Positions 27,805-36,955 are shown, counted from the first letter of the stretch. The stretch: DNA of 64,000 bases from Acidovorax sp. 107 (GCF_003058055.1 NZ_QBTZ01000001.1:1366501-1430500); one strand, 5' to 3'. Made by a program: numbers and translations. Notes: a model not told the origin generated them from the letters alone.

Positions 27805-29217
27805 ATGAAATTTTCGCGCGGGCTGGCGGTTGCCGGCTTCCTCGCAGTGCTGCCCGGCCTGGCGCTGGCGGCCGATATCGACGGCGGTACGCTGTCCGTG
27901 CTGTGGGGCGTGCCCTTTGCGGGCATCCTGCTGTCGATTGCGCTCATGCCGTTGCTGGCGCCCATCTTCTGGCACCACCACTTTGGCAAGGTGGCCGCGG
28001 GTTGGGCCTTGGCGTTTTTGCTGCCGTTCGCGGTGGTGTTTGGCCCCGGTGCAGCGGGGGCGAGCTTTGCGCACGCACTGGTGGCCGAATACATTCCCTT
28101 CGTCATCCTGCTCACGGCGCTGTTCACCGTGGCGGGGGGCATCTACATACGGGGCAACCTGCACGGCAGTCCGGCGCTCAACACCGCCATCCTGGCCATT
28201 GGCGCGGCGCTGGCCAGCGTCATGGGCACCACGGGCGCGTCGATGCTGCTGATCCGACCGTTGATTCGTGCCAACGACAACCGCAAGCACACGGCGCATG
28301 TGGTGGTGTTCTTCATCTTCATCGTCTCCAATGCCGGGGGCTCGCTCACCCCGCTGGGTGATCCGCCGCTGTTCCTGGGTTTCCTGAAGGGGGTGGACTT
28401 CTTCTGGACGGTGGGGCACATCTTCCCCGAGACCCTGTTCCTGGTGGGCGCGCTGCTGGCCATCTTCTTCATGATGGACTCCTGGTACTACCACCGGCGT
28501 GAAGAAGTGCTCAAGGCCGACCCGACCCCCGACACCAGGGCCATCGGCTTTGACGGCAAGGCCAACTTTGCGCTGCTGGGCGTGGTGGTGGCGCTGGTTC
28601 TGCTCAGTGGCTTGTGGAAGTCTCCCGTGTCGTTCACCATTGCCGGAGCCGATGTAGGCCTGCCCGGTATCGTGCGGGACGTGGGCCTGATCCTGGTGGC
28701 GCTGGTGTCCCTGCGCGTCACCCCCAAGCAGGTGCATGAGGACAACCAGTTCAGCTGGGGCCCCATGCAAGAGGTCGCCAAGCTGTTTGCAGGCATATTC
28801 CTCACCATCGTCCCGGTCATTGCCATGCTCAAGGCGGGCGTCAACGGCCCCTTCGGCGCCGTGGTGGCTGCCGTGACCCGGCCCGACGGCACGCCAGATC
28901 CGGCCATGTACTTCTGGGCCTCCGGGGCGCTCAGCTCCTTCCTCGACAACGCGCCCACTTACCTGGTTTTCTTCAACACCGCCGGTGGCGACCCCGCCGT
29001 GCTGATGACCACCCTGGCCCCCACGCTGGCGGCCATCTCGGCGGGCTCGGTCTTCATGGGAGCCAACAGCTACATCGGCAACGCGCCCAACATGATGGTC
29101 AAGGCCATTGCCGAAGACCGGGGTGTGAAGATGCCCAGCTTCTTTGGCTACATGCTGTGGTCGGGCGGCATTCTGGTGCCGCTGTTCATCGTGATGACGT
29201 TTATCTGGTTCCGTTGA
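27805..29217 (+). CDS. Sodium:proton antiporter / citrate-type ion transporter (NhaD/ArsB superfamily)
   Basis: A 470-aa inner-membrane transporter with an apparent N-terminal cleavable signal (cleavage near LALA-AD, residue 22) and about 10-11 further helices. Conserved ion-transporter features are ASVMGTTGASMLLIRPLI, SNAGGSLTPLGDPPLFLGFL and the C-terminal FLDNAPTYLVF / GANSYIGNAPNMMVKAIAE re-entrant loop pair. These match the UIT/NhaD-like antiporters. GGAG lies about 9 nt upstream. Forms a short forward run with the following reductase, 17 bp away. Confidence 0.85.
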   Translation: MKFSRGLAVAGFLAVLPGLALAADIDGGTLSVLWGVPFAGILLSIALMPLLAPIFWHHHFGKVAAGWALAFLLPFAVVFGPGAAGASFAHALVAEYIPFVILLTALFTVAGGIYIRGNLHGSPALNTAILAIGAALASVMGTTGASMLLIRPLIRANDNRKHTAHVVVFFIFIVSNAGGSLTPLGDPPLFLGFLKGVDFFWTVGHIFPETLFLVGALLAIFFMMDSWYYHRREEVLKADPTPDTRAIGFDGKANFALLGVVVALVLLSGLWKSPVSFTIAGADVGLPGIVRDVGLILVALVSLRVTPKQVHEDNQFSWGPMQEVAKLFAGIFLTIVPVIAMLKAGVNGPFGAVVAAVTRPDGTPDPAMYFWASGALSSFLDNAPTYLVFFNTAGGDPAVLMTTLAPTLAAISAGSVFMGANSYIGNAPNMMVKAIAEDRGVKMPSFFGYMLWSGGILVPLFIVMTFIWFR

Positions 29218-29234
29218 TTGGAGTTTTGAGCGCT

Positions 29235-30218
29235 ATGAGCAAACCCCGCATCCTGGTCGCCCGCGCGATCTTTCCCGACATTGTGGACCGCCTGCGCCAA
29301 CACTTCGATGTGGAAGACAACCCCAACGACGTGATCTGGTCGCCGCAAGAGCTGGCCGCCCGCCTGGCTGACAAGGACGGGGTGCTGACCACAGGCAGTC
29401 AGCGCATCGATGCCGCACTGCTGGCCGCCGCGCCACGCCTCAAGGTCTGCGCCAACATGGCCGTGGGCTACAACAACTTTGACGTGGACGCCATGACCAC
29501 AGCCGGCGTTCAGGGCACCAACACGCCCGACGTACTGACCGAGACCACGGCCGACTTTGGCTTTGCGCTCTTGATGGCCACGGCCCGCCGCATGACCGAG
29601 AGCGAGCATTACCTGCGCGCCGGTAAATGGACCAAGTGGAGCTACGATATGTTCGCGGGCGGCGACATCCACGGCAGCACGCTGGGCATCATCGGCATGG
29701 GCCGCATCGGGCAGGGCATTGCCAAGCGTGGTGCGCACGGCTTTGGCATGAAGGTGGTCTATCACAACCGCTCGCGCCTGTCGCCCGAGCTGGAAGCCGA
29801 ATGCAAGGCCACCTATGTGGGCAAAGACGAGCTGCTGCGAACGGCCGACCACGTGGTGTTGGTAGTGCCGTACAGCGCGGCATCGCACCACACCATCGGC
29901 GCGGCCGAGCTGGCGCTGATGAAGCCCACGGCCACCCTCATCAACATTGCGCGCGGCGGCATCGTGGACGACGCCGCTTTGGCGGTGGCCCTGCGCGAAG
30001 GGCGCATTGCTGCGGCGGGGCTGGATGTGTTCGAGGGCGAGCCCAGTGTGCACCCCGATCTGCTCACCGTGCCCAACGTAGTGCTCACCCCGCACATTGC
30101 CAGTGCCACCGTGCCCACACGCCGCGCCATGGCCAACCTGGCGGCCGACAATCTGATCGCGTTCTTTGACGGGCGCGGGCCACTCACACCGGTGAACCAG
30201 CCCTCCGCACTGCGCTGA
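29235..30218 (+). CDS. D-2-hydroxyacid dehydrogenase (glyoxylate/hydroxypyruvate reductase type)
   Basis: A 327-aa NAD(P)-dependent reductase. The Rossmann motif GMGRIGQG is at about 155-162; the catalytic arginine lies in NIARGGIVDD, the glutamate in DVFEGEPSVHP and the histidine in LTPHIASAT. This resembles GhrB / 2-ketogluconate reductase. It starts 17 bp after the antiporter gene and is followed by a palindromic repeat. Substrate preference among glyoxylate, hydroxypyruvate and 2-ketogluconate is uncertain. Confidence 0.92.
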   Translation: MSKPRILVARAIFPDIVDRLRQHFDVEDNPNDVIWSPQELAARLADKDGVLTTGSQRIDAALLAAAPRLKVCANMAVGYNNFDVDAMTTAGVQGTNTPDVLTETTADFGFALLMATARRMTESEHYLRAGKWTKWSYDMFAGGDIHGSTLGIIGMGRIGQGIAKRGAHGFGMKVVYHNRSRLSPELEAECKATYVGKDELLRTADHVVLVVPYSAASHHTIGAAELALMKPTATLINIARGGIVDDAALAVALREGRIAAAGLDVFEGEPSVHPDLLTVPNVVLTPHIASATVPTRRAMANLAADNLIAFFDGRGPLTPVNQPSALR

Positions 30219-30228
30219 GACGAAGATT

Positions 30229-30286
30229 GGGCCAAATCGCCTGTATGCGCTAGTCGAATATGCCCTGATAGCTATCAAAAATATAG
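30229..30286 (-). repeat. Palindromic element (ATAGC family), near-match copy abutting rmuC
   Basis: On the reverse strand reads ATAGC-TATCA-GGGCA and ends with ATTTGGCC. Its outer end is 8 bp from the rmuC start codon. Confidence 0.6.
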
Positions 30287-30293
30287 TAAACCA

Positions 30294-31841
30294 TTGACCA
30301 CTGACACTCTCGTTCTATTGGCTGCGCTGGCATTGGCGCTGGTACTTTTGGTGGTGCTGTTGCTGCGCCGTCCCCGGATAGACCTGCCGCCCGAATGGCT
30401 GGCTCGCCAGCAGGCGCTGGAGCGCACCGTGCAGGCCACCCAGATTGCAGTGGCCAAGAATGACGGCGCGCTGGACGGCATGGGCCAGCAGCTGCGCGGC
30501 TTCACGCAAACCACGCAGACCACGCTGGAGGGGCTGCGCCACGCGGTGGACGAGCGATTGACACAAGCGGTGGCCGAATCGCGCAACGGCCGCGCCGAGC
30601 TGCTGGCGGCCTTTGGCGTGTTTGAGGCGCGGCTGGAGCAGCGCCTCACGGCCCTGGACGCCGCCACACGCCTCACGCTCGACTCGCTCAAAGGCGACAC
30701 CCAGTCGCAGCTGGGCGCGATGTCGCAGGCGCTCAAGGACCAGCTCGAAGCCAACAGCTTTCAGATCAAAAACCAGTTTGCCGTGCTGCAAGACGCCGTG
30801 TCGCAGCAGCTCACCGGACTGGTGCAGGGCAGCCAGCACAACGCCGAACAACTGCGGACCGCGCTCAACGAGCGCTTGGCCGCCATCCAGGCCGACAACG
30901 CCACCAAGCTTGAAGAAATGCGCCGCACGGTGGACGAAAAGCTCCACGCCACGCTGGAGCAGCGCCTGGGCGAATCTTTCAAGCTTGTCAGCGACCGGCT
31001 CGAACAAGTGCACAAGGGCCTGGGCGAGATGCAGACCCTGGCGGGCAGCGTGGGCGACCTGAAACGTGTGATGACGAATGTGAAGTCGCGCGGCACCTGG
31101 GGCGAGATGCAGCTGGGCGCCATCATCGACAACGTGCTCACGCCCGACCAGTTCGCGCGCAACGTCAAGACCGTGCCGGGCAGCGATGAGCTGGTGGAGT
31201 TTGCCATTCGCCTGCCGGGCAAGAGTGACGAGCACCCGGTGTGGCTGCCCATCGACTCCAAGTACCCGGTGGAGCAATACCAGCGCCTGCTGGACGCGCA
31301 GGACGCCGCCGACAAGGTGGCCATCCTGTCCGCAGGCAACGCGTTCGAGGCCTCCATCAGGCTCGAAGCGAAGAAGATATTTGCCAAGTACGTCTCCCCC
31401 CCGCATACCACCGACTTTGCCGTGCTCTACCTGCCCACCGAAGGCCTGTTTGCCGAGGTGATGCGTCGCCCCGGCCTGGTCGAAGCCGTGCAGAACGACT
31501 GCCGCGTGATGATCACCGGCCCGGCCAATCTGGCTGCCATGCTCAACAGCCTGCAGATGGGTTTCAAGACGCTGGCCATCGAGAAGCGCTCGTCCGAGGT
31601 GTGGAGCCTCTTGGGCGTGGTCAAGACCGAGTTTGCCAAGTTTGGCGATGTGGTCGAGGCCACCAAGAAATCCATCGACGCCGCCGCCAAGAAGTTTGAC
31701 GAGGTGGGCGTGCGCACCCGGGCCATCCAGCGCAAGCTGCGTGATGTGCAGGACCTGCCCGCGCCCGATACCGCCGTGCAGCAGGCGGGGGGCCGCACGG
31801 CGGCGCTGCCGGGGCTGGATGCGGAGGATGATTTGCTGTGA
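30294..31841 (+). CDS. rmuC: DNA recombination protein RmuC
   Basis: A 515-aa membrane-anchored protein: helix at about 6-24, a long Gln/Ala/Glu-rich coiled coil to about residue 250, then the RmuC nuclease-like domain (GTWGEMQLGAIIDNVLTPDQFARN, FAIRLPG, LPIDSKYPVEQYQRLL, PTEGLFAEVMRRPGL). RmuC limits inversions at short inverted repeats. The start is TTG with no ribosome site visible; a palindromic repeat lies directly upstream and may have replaced the native leader. The stop overlaps the MFS start (GTGA). Confidence 0.93.
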   Translation: MTTDTLVLLAALALALVLLVVLLLRRPRIDLPPEWLARQQALERTVQATQIAVAKNDGALDGMGQQLRGFTQTTQTTLEGLRHAVDERLTQAVAESRNGRAELLAAFGVFEARLEQRLTALDAATRLTLDSLKGDTQSQLGAMSQALKDQLEANSFQIKNQFAVLQDAVSQQLTGLVQGSQHNAEQLRTALNERLAAIQADNATKLEEMRRTVDEKLHATLEQRLGESFKLVSDRLEQVHKGLGEMQTLAGSVGDLKRVMTNVKSRGTWGEMQLGAIIDNVLTPDQFARNVKTVPGSDELVEFAIRLPGKSDEHPVWLPIDSKYPVEQYQRLLDAQDAADKVAILSAGNAFEASIRLEAKKIFAKYVSPPHTTDFAVLYLPTEGLFAEVMRRPGLVEAVQNDCRVMITGPANLAAMLNSLQMGFKTLAIEKRSSEVWSLLGVVKTEFAKFGDVVEATKKSIDAAAKKFDEVGVRTRAIQRKLRDVQDLPAPDTAVQQAGGRTAALPGLDAEDDLL

Positions 31842-33028
31842 ACTGGGCCCTAGCGCGGTTGATTGCGGGGCAGATCTGCGTGCACGCCTGCATGGCCGGC
31901 ATGCGCATGGCTGCACCGCTGCTTGCGCTGCGCGAGGGCCACAGCGCAGCGGCCGTGGGGGTGTTGCTCGCGCTGTTCGCACTCACGCAGGTGTTTCTGG
32001 CCTTGCCCGCAGGGCGCTATGCGGACCGCCATGGCCTCAAGCGCCCCGTGGGCTATGCGGTTGCCGTGGCGTCGGCAGGGGCTGCACTGGCGCTGGCGTT
32101 CCCGGTTTTCCCGGTGTTGTGTGCGGCCGCCTTGATGACCGGAGGGGCCAGCGGCGCCGCAATCATTGCGCTGCAGCGCCATGTGGGCCGCGCCGCGCAC
32201 GATGCCACGCAGCTCAAGCAGGTGTTCAGCTGGCTGGCCATTGGGCCTGCGGTGTCCAACTTCATCGGGCCCTTCTGTGCGGGGCTCATGATCGACAACG
32301 CGGGCAGTGCGGCGGGCAGCACAGAAGGCTACCGCGCCGCCTTCGCCCTGATGGCGGTGCTGCCCCTGCTCACCTGGTTCTGGGTGCGCGACACGGTGGA
32401 ACTTCCGCCTGTGATCGCCGCCGCAGGCGGTCCTCCGCAGCGCGCGTGGGACTTGATGAACGACCCACCGTTTCGCCGCCTGCTCCTGGTCAACTGGATC
32501 TTGTCCTCGTGCTGGGACGTACACACCTTCGTGGTCCCGCTGCTGGGGCACGAGCGCGGCTTGTCGGCGTCGGTCATTGGCTCCATCCTGGGGGCATTCG
32601 CCATTGCCGCCGCCGTCATCCGGGTGCTGATGCCCATCGTTGCGGAGCGGCTGCGCGAGCGGGTGGTGGTAGCGGGCGCCATGCTGGCTACGGCGGTACT
32701 GTTTGGTGCCTACCCGCTGCTGCACAGCGCGCTGGCCATGGGCGCATGTTCGGTGCTGCTGGGGTTTGCGCTGGGCTCGGTGCAGCCCATGGTGATGAGC
32801 CTGCTGCACCAGATCACGCCGCCCGCCCGCCATGGCGAGGCGCTGGGCCTGCGGCTCATGGCCATCAACGCATCCAGCGTGCTCATGCCCATGTTGTTTG
32901 GCTCTGCGGGTGCCGTGATTGGTGTGGGAGGGCTTTTCTGGGTGGTGGGAGGAGCCGTTGGCGGGGGCGCGCGAATCGCATGGCGCATGGGTGAAAAGCA
33001 CTCCACAAAGCTCCCACAAAAAGAGTAA
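31838..33028 (+). CDS. MFS transporter
   Basis: A 396-aa protein with about 12 hydrophobic helices and the MFS loop 2-3 signature (AGRYADRHGLKRPVG, about residues 57-71). The start is a GTG that overlaps the rmuC stop codon. A second half with GFALGSVQPMVMSLLHQITPPARHGEALGLR resembles drug/proton exporters of the EmrD/YcaD kind. Substrate unknown. Confidence 0.88.
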   Translation: MNWALARLIAGQICVHACMAGMRMAAPLLALREGHSAAAVGVLLALFALTQVFLALPAGRYADRHGLKRPVGYAVAVASAGAALALAFPVFPVLCAAALMTGGASGAAIIALQRHVGRAAHDATQLKQVFSWLAIGPAVSNFIGPFCAGLMIDNAGSAAGSTEGYRAAFALMAVLPLLTWFWVRDTVELPPVIAAAGGPPQRAWDLMNDPPFRRLLLVNWILSSCWDVHTFVVPLLGHERGLSASVIGSILGAFAIAAAVIRVLMPIVAERLRERVVVAGAMLATAVLFGAYPLLHSALAMGACSVLLGFALGSVQPMVMSLLHQITPPARHGEALGLRLMAINASSVLMPMLFGSAGAVIGVGGLFWVVGGAVGGGARIAWRMGEKHSTKLPQKE

Positions 33029-33078
33029 ACAGGTGTAAATTGCCTCCACCCGGCAGCGGGTTTCGAGAGGGGGCGGTC

Positions 33079-34416
33079 ATGTACCTGCGAAATTGGTCAC
33101 GGCGCGTGCTGCCATGGTGCGTGGTACTGGCGTGGGGTGGCGGGCTGTCCTGCAGTGCGCGAGCTGATGGCGTGGTGGAGCAGGCGCAGGCGCTGGTGCA
33201 ACAAGGCCAGGCCCAGCAGGCGTTCCGTTTGCTGGACGCGGACGAGGCGCAGCGCGCTGGCGACCCTGCTTTTGATGCAGCCATGGGTGAAGCGGCGCAC
33301 GCTGCAGGCCAGTACACGCGAGCGATCATGGCGCGCGAGCGATGGCTCGCCGCGCAGCCGGGCAGCCTGGAGGCCCAGGTGGCACTGGGGCAGTCCCTGC
33401 AGGCCGCGGGCGACCGCAGGGGCGTCATGGCCCTGCCTGCGCCGGTGCAGGCAGCACTCATCCCGGTGGATGCTGGGCACACCCTCGATCAGTTTTTGTA
33501 TTCGTATGATCGCCTGGAGGCCGGTGGGCGCTCTTCGATCAAGGGCTATGTAGAGCTGGGCATGGGGCATGACTCCAACGCCAACGCTGGGCCCGTGGTG
33601 GGCGACCTGCAGTCGCCCGTGCCGGGCACCCCCGCGTGGGCTCTGCTGCCCGAAGCCCGGGCAACCTCGGGCAACTATGTGGTGGCCCAAGCGGGGCTGC
33701 GGGGGCGGGCGGTGCTCAATGCGCGGTGGTCCGTGGTGGGCACTGCGGTGGGCGCCGCGCGGCACTATGGAGGCGAGGCGGACCGGCTGGACCACACGGC
33801 GCTCGACGGCACCCTGGGGCTGGCCTGGCGTACCGAGCGCCATGAGCTGATTGCGTCTGGCCAAGGGTCCTACTACGCGCTGGACGGCACGCGGCTGCGC
33901 ACCATGGGCGGCGTGCTGGGTGAATGGATTTACCGTATTGACGGGTTTCGCCAGTGGGGCAGTTTTGTGCAGGTGCTCGACGTGCGGTACCCCGACCAGG
34001 CACTGCGCAACGTGCGCCGGAGCGTGGTGGGCACGTCGTATTCCCATCTGTTTCGCAACGGTTCGTCGGCCTATGGGGGCGTGTACGGTGGCCGGGAGCG
34101 GGCGCAGGCAAGCGGTGCCGACGCGCTGGGTCATCGACTGTGGGGCCTGCGGGCCGGAGGGCAGTGGCCCCTGGCGCCTCAGTGGTCTGTGTTTGCCAAT
34201 GCAGACTGGGAGCACCGGCGCTACGGCGGCCAGGACCCGTTTTTCGCGGTCACCCGTACCGACCGGCAGGCCCAGCTGGCCCTGGGACTGAACTGGACAC
34301 CATCGCCGGGTTGGCGGGTCACGCCGCAATGGTCGTTCACGCGCAACGCGTCCACGCTGCCCATCACCGACTATGAGCGCCGGGTGTTTTCCGTCACCGT
34401 GCGCCGGGAGTTCTGA
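33079..34416 (+). CDS. TPR plus outer-membrane beta-barrel protein (Slam/DUF560-like)
   Basis: A 445-aa envelope protein. A signal peptide ends near ARA-DG (about residue 30); residues 30-135 form TPR-like helices (VEQAQALVQQGQAQQAFRLLD, VALGQSLQAAGD); residues 150-445 alternate hydrophobic and polar residues with aromatic girdles and end in F, as in outer-membrane barrels. The barrel opens GYVELGMGHDSNANAG, reminiscent of Slam (surface lipoprotein assembly modifier). GAGAGGGGG precedes the start. It is followed 47 bp later by a secreted FecR-domain protein, a possible client. The Slam assignment is inference from architecture. Confidence 0.65.
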   Translation: MYLRNWSRRVLPWCVVLAWGGGLSCSARADGVVEQAQALVQQGQAQQAFRLLDADEAQRAGDPAFDAAMGEAAHAAGQYTRAIMARERWLAAQPGSLEAQVALGQSLQAAGDRRGVMALPAPVQAALIPVDAGHTLDQFLYSYDRLEAGGRSSIKGYVELGMGHDSNANAGPVVGDLQSPVPGTPAWALLPEARATSGNYVVAQAGLRGRAVLNARWSVVGTAVGAARHYGGEADRLDHTALDGTLGLAWRTERHELIASGQGSYYALDGTRLRTMGGVLGEWIYRIDGFRQWGSFVQVLDVRYPDQALRNVRRSVVGTSYSHLFRNGSSAYGGVYGGRERAQASGADALGHRLWGLRAGGQWPLAPQWSVFANADWEHRRYGGQDPFFAVTRTDRQAQLALGLNWTPSPGWRVTPQWSFTRNASTLPITDYERRVFSVTVRREF

Positions 34417-34463
34417 ATGCTTTGGCATAGCGGGTCCTGTGCCGACTCACCTTGGAGTTGTCT

Positions 34464-35417
34464 ATGACGTCAGACCAAAAACGCTCGCGGCTGGCGCTGC
34501 TGATGGGCATGGTGGCGGCCTGGCCACTCACAGGGCTGGCCGCTGCCGGGCTGGTGCAGTTCACGGCCGGGGATGTGCAGCTGCGGCGGGGTGAAACTCT
34601 GTCGAGACTGTCCAAAGGGGCAGAACTGGATGGCGGGGATGTGGTGCTTACCGGCACCGAGGGCAGGGCGCAGATACGGTTTTCAGATGGTGGCCTGGTG
34701 GCCTTGTACCCGGACTCGCAGTTCACCGTCACCCGGTATGCCGACGGTGCGGGTACGGGTGAGGACCATTTTGTGGTCAACCTGTTACGGGGAGGAATGC
34801 GCGCGCTCACCGGGCTGATCGGCAAACGTAACCCGGCCAACTACAAGGTGGTCACACCGACGGCGGTGGTGGGGATCCGGGGCTCCGCCTTCTTGCTGGC
34901 CATCGATGCCAACGGCGAGGTGTTCGTGTCGGGTGAGCAGGATGAGATCGAGGTGTGCACCCAGGCGGGCTGTGTGGGGGTGACGGCGGGTGAAGCCGTG
35001 TTGGTGGTGTCGGATCAGGAGCTGCCGGTCTACACCCACACCCGCGCCCTGCTGCCGGTGCCCCAGGTACAGACTCCTTTGCTGGCGGGCGATCAGCTGG
35101 ATGTGCAGGGCCGCCGTGCATTCGTGTACATCGTTCCTGCGCCGGTGCCCGTACCCGTTCCACCCCCACCGGAGGCTGCGCCGCCACCGGCACCCGTGCC
35201 GGTCTCGCCGCCGCCTCCCACGGGTGCGCCGCAGCCGGGGATTCCTGCGCCGCCTGCGCCCACGCCAACGACGCCGCCACCTCCGCCCACGCGGCCGACA
35301 GCGCCACCAGTGACTACGACGCCGCCGCCTCCAACGGTACGGCCACCGATTGTCTTCATCCCGGTGCTGCCTATCATCCGGCTACCGCCGCCACCGCCAC
35401 CACCTGTGATTCGATAG
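34464..35417 (+). CDS. Secreted FecR-domain protein with proline-rich C-terminus
   Basis: A 317-aa protein with a signal peptide (cleavage near LAAAG, residues 24-29) and no lipobox or later membrane helix. Residues about 30-145 match the FecR domain (VQLRRGE, GGDVVLTGTEGRAQIRFSDGGLVALYPDSQF, TPTAVVGIRGSAF). Two cysteines (CTQAGC) follow, then about 110 residues rich in Pro, Val and Ala repeats (PVPVPPPPEAAPPPAPVPV). Unlike FecR anti-sigma regulators it has no N-terminal cytoplasmic part. GGAG lies upstream of the ATG. Probably co-transcribed with the barrel gene; role unknown. Confidence 0.8.
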   Translation: MTSDQKRSRLALLMGMVAAWPLTGLAAAGLVQFTAGDVQLRRGETLSRLSKGAELDGGDVVLTGTEGRAQIRFSDGGLVALYPDSQFTVTRYADGAGTGEDHFVVNLLRGGMRALTGLIGKRNPANYKVVTPTAVVGIRGSAFLLAIDANGEVFVSGEQDEIEVCTQAGCVGVTAGEAVLVVSDQELPVYTHTRALLPVPQVQTPLLAGDQLDVQGRRAFVYIVPAPVPVPVPPPPEAAPPPAPVPVSPPPPTGAPQPGIPAPPAPTPTTPPPPPTRPTAPPVTTTPPPPTVRPPIVFIPVLPIIRLPPPPPPPVIR

Positions 35418-35466
35418 CGAGGAGGGTTGCAGCCATCTGACGCGCGCGCAGGCGCGGTGCTGCCCC

Positions 35467-36330
35467 TCAGAGCTGGTAAAACGCCCGGATCAGGTCCCAG
35501 GCTTCCTGCGGGTTGTCGGTGTAGTGGAAGAGCTTCAGGTCTTGTGCCGAGATCGTGCCTTCTTCCACCAGTACATCGAAATTGATGAGGCGCTTCCAGT
35601 AATCGGTGCCGAACAGCACGATGGGCACAGGTTTGGCCTTTTTGGTCTGCACCAGGGTCAGCACTTCAAACAGCTCGTCCAACGTGCCAAAGCCGCCGGG
35701 GAAGGCCACCAGCGCCTTGGCGCGCATCATGAAATGCATCTTGCGCAGCGCGAAGTAGTGGAACTTGAACGACAGCGACGGCGAGATGAAGCGGTTGCCG
35801 CTTTGCTCGTGGGGCAGGGCGATGTTCAGGCCTACGTTCAGTGCACCAGCGTCGTGGGCGCCCCGGTTGGCGGCCTCCATGATGCCGGGGCCGCCGCCGG
35901 TGCAGATGTAGATGCGGTCGGCAGGGCGCTGGCGTTCGCTGTAGTCGGCCACCAGTTTGGCGAACTGGCGGGCCAGGTCGTAATAGCCCGCGTTGCGCAC
36001 GGCCAGGCGCGCGCGGCGCACGCGTTCGGCGTCGCCACTGGCTTCGGCTTCGGTGAGCTGGGCAGCGGCCTCGTCGGGCGCCACGAAGCGCGCGCTGCCG
36101 TATACCACCACGGTGCTTTCAATGCCTTGTTCGGCCTGGCCCAGGTCGGGCTTGAGCATTTCGAGCTGAAAGCGTATGCCGCGGGTTTCGCGGCGGAACA
36201 TGAATTCGGGGTCCGCAAAGGCCATGCGGTTGGCATCGGCCTGCAGCGGGTTGCCGTTGTGGGCGTGGTTGTGCAGTTCGGCCCAGGCATCGGCCAGGCG
36301 GCGTTCGTTGAGTTGGGTGTTGGCTTCCAT
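35467..36330 (-). CDS. LOG family protein (lysine-decarboxylase-like)
   Basis: A 287-aa Rossmann-like protein carrying the diagnostic LOG motifs ICTGGGPGIMEAANRGA (about 142-158) and FPGGFGTLDELFE (about 210-222). LOG proteins cleave nucleoside 5'-monophosphates, releasing the base, as cytokinin-activating phosphoribohydrolases or PpnN-like enzymes. The long N-terminal extension (about 70 residues before VVVYGSARF) marks the larger bacterial subgroup. It converges on the FecR gene with 49 bp between stops. Confidence 0.9.
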   Translation of the reverse strand: MEANTQLNERRLADAWAELHNHAHNGNPLQADANRMAFADPEFMFRRETRGIRFQLEMLKPDLGQAEQGIESTVVVYGSARFVAPDEAAAQLTEAEASGDAERVRRARLAVRNAGYYDLARQFAKLVADYSERQRPADRIYICTGGGPGIMEAANRGAHDAGALNVGLNIALPHEQSGNRFISPSLSFKFHYFALRKMHFMMRAKALVAFPGGFGTLDELFEVLTLVQTKKAKPVPIVLFGTDYWKRLINFDVLVEEGTISAQDLKLFHYTDNPQEAWDLIRAFYQL

Positions 36331-36429
36331 GGCGGGCTCGCGTATCGGTCGGTGAACAGGAGAAAAAAAGTGGCGGCACTGGCGTTCGCCGGGGCTGGCA
36401 CCTTTAGTGTGGCGTGGGTTTATGACGAA

Positions 36430-36475
36430 ATAGCTTGCAAGTGCACAAGCATCATGCGCGTGATGCTATGAAATA
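36430..36475 (-). repeat. Palindromic element (ATAGC family) overlapping the crcB 3' end
   Basis: Reverse-strand core ATAGC-ATCAC-GCGCA (36455-36469); the crcB stop codon TGA lies at 36452-36454, immediately after the core. The tail beyond the core is diverged. Confidence 0.6.
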
Positions 36476-36835
36476 CGAAGCAGTTTGCATGCCAAGCACC
36501 GTGAGGCTCAGGGAGCCGAGCAGGTGCAGTGCGGTGGTGCCCAGCGCCATGGCGTAGCGCTGCACCATCAGCATCTCTATGACCTCGGCCGAGAAACTGG
36601 AGAACGTGGTGAGTGCGCCCAGGAAACCCGTGACCAGCGCCAACCGCCACATGGGGTCGATTTGCGGCATGGCATGGAACACGGCGACGCACACACCAAT
36701 GAGATAGCCGCCCACCAGATTGGCGGCCAGCGTGCCCCAGGGGATCAGGCCTCCCGGGCTGAGCCACAGACCCAGGCGCCAGCGCGCCAGTGCGCCCACA
36801 CAAGCGCCGATGCAGATGGCAAGAACATTCAACAT
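36452..36835 (-). CDS. crcB: Fluoride channel CrcB/Fluc
   Basis: A 127-aa four-helix membrane protein that exports fluoride as a dual-topology dimer. Family motifs are GACVGALARWRLGLWL, GTLAANLVGGYLIG and VTGFLGALTTFSSFSAE. The last nine residues (ASYFIASRA) are encoded by a copy of the palindromic repeat and are probably not ancestral. No fluoride riboswitch was recognised. ATG at 36835 is chosen; an upstream ATG adds a polar N-terminus atypical for the family. Confidence 0.92.
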   Translation of the reverse strand: MLNVLAICIGACVGALARWRLGLWLSPGGLIPWGTLAANLVGGYLIGVCVAVFHAMPQIDPMWRLALVTGFLGALTTFSSFSAEVIEMLMVQRYAMALGTTALHLLGSLSLTVLGMQTASYFIASRA

Positions 36836-36898
36836 CGAACGATTGTCGCTGGATTTTGGAGCGCCGGACTGGCTGCTCTCCATCCCTTAAACGCCAAA

Positions 36899-36925
36899 CG
36901 GGGCGTCCCCGGTGAGGGCGCCCCG
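36899..36925 (-). terminator. Weak candidate terminator after dctM
   Basis: CGGGGCG/CGCCCCG stem with a 13-nt loop, followed on the reverse strand only by TTTGGCGTTT. It is 31 bp after the TRAP large-subunit stop. Confidence 0.4.
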
Positions 36926-36955
36926 CTTGGTTGTGCCTGCTGGCGGCAGGTGTGT

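Noticed and set aside
36836..36955. Fluoride riboswitch upstream of crcB
   Set aside because: The region before the crcB start was read for the conserved fluoride-aptamer pattern and none was recognised.
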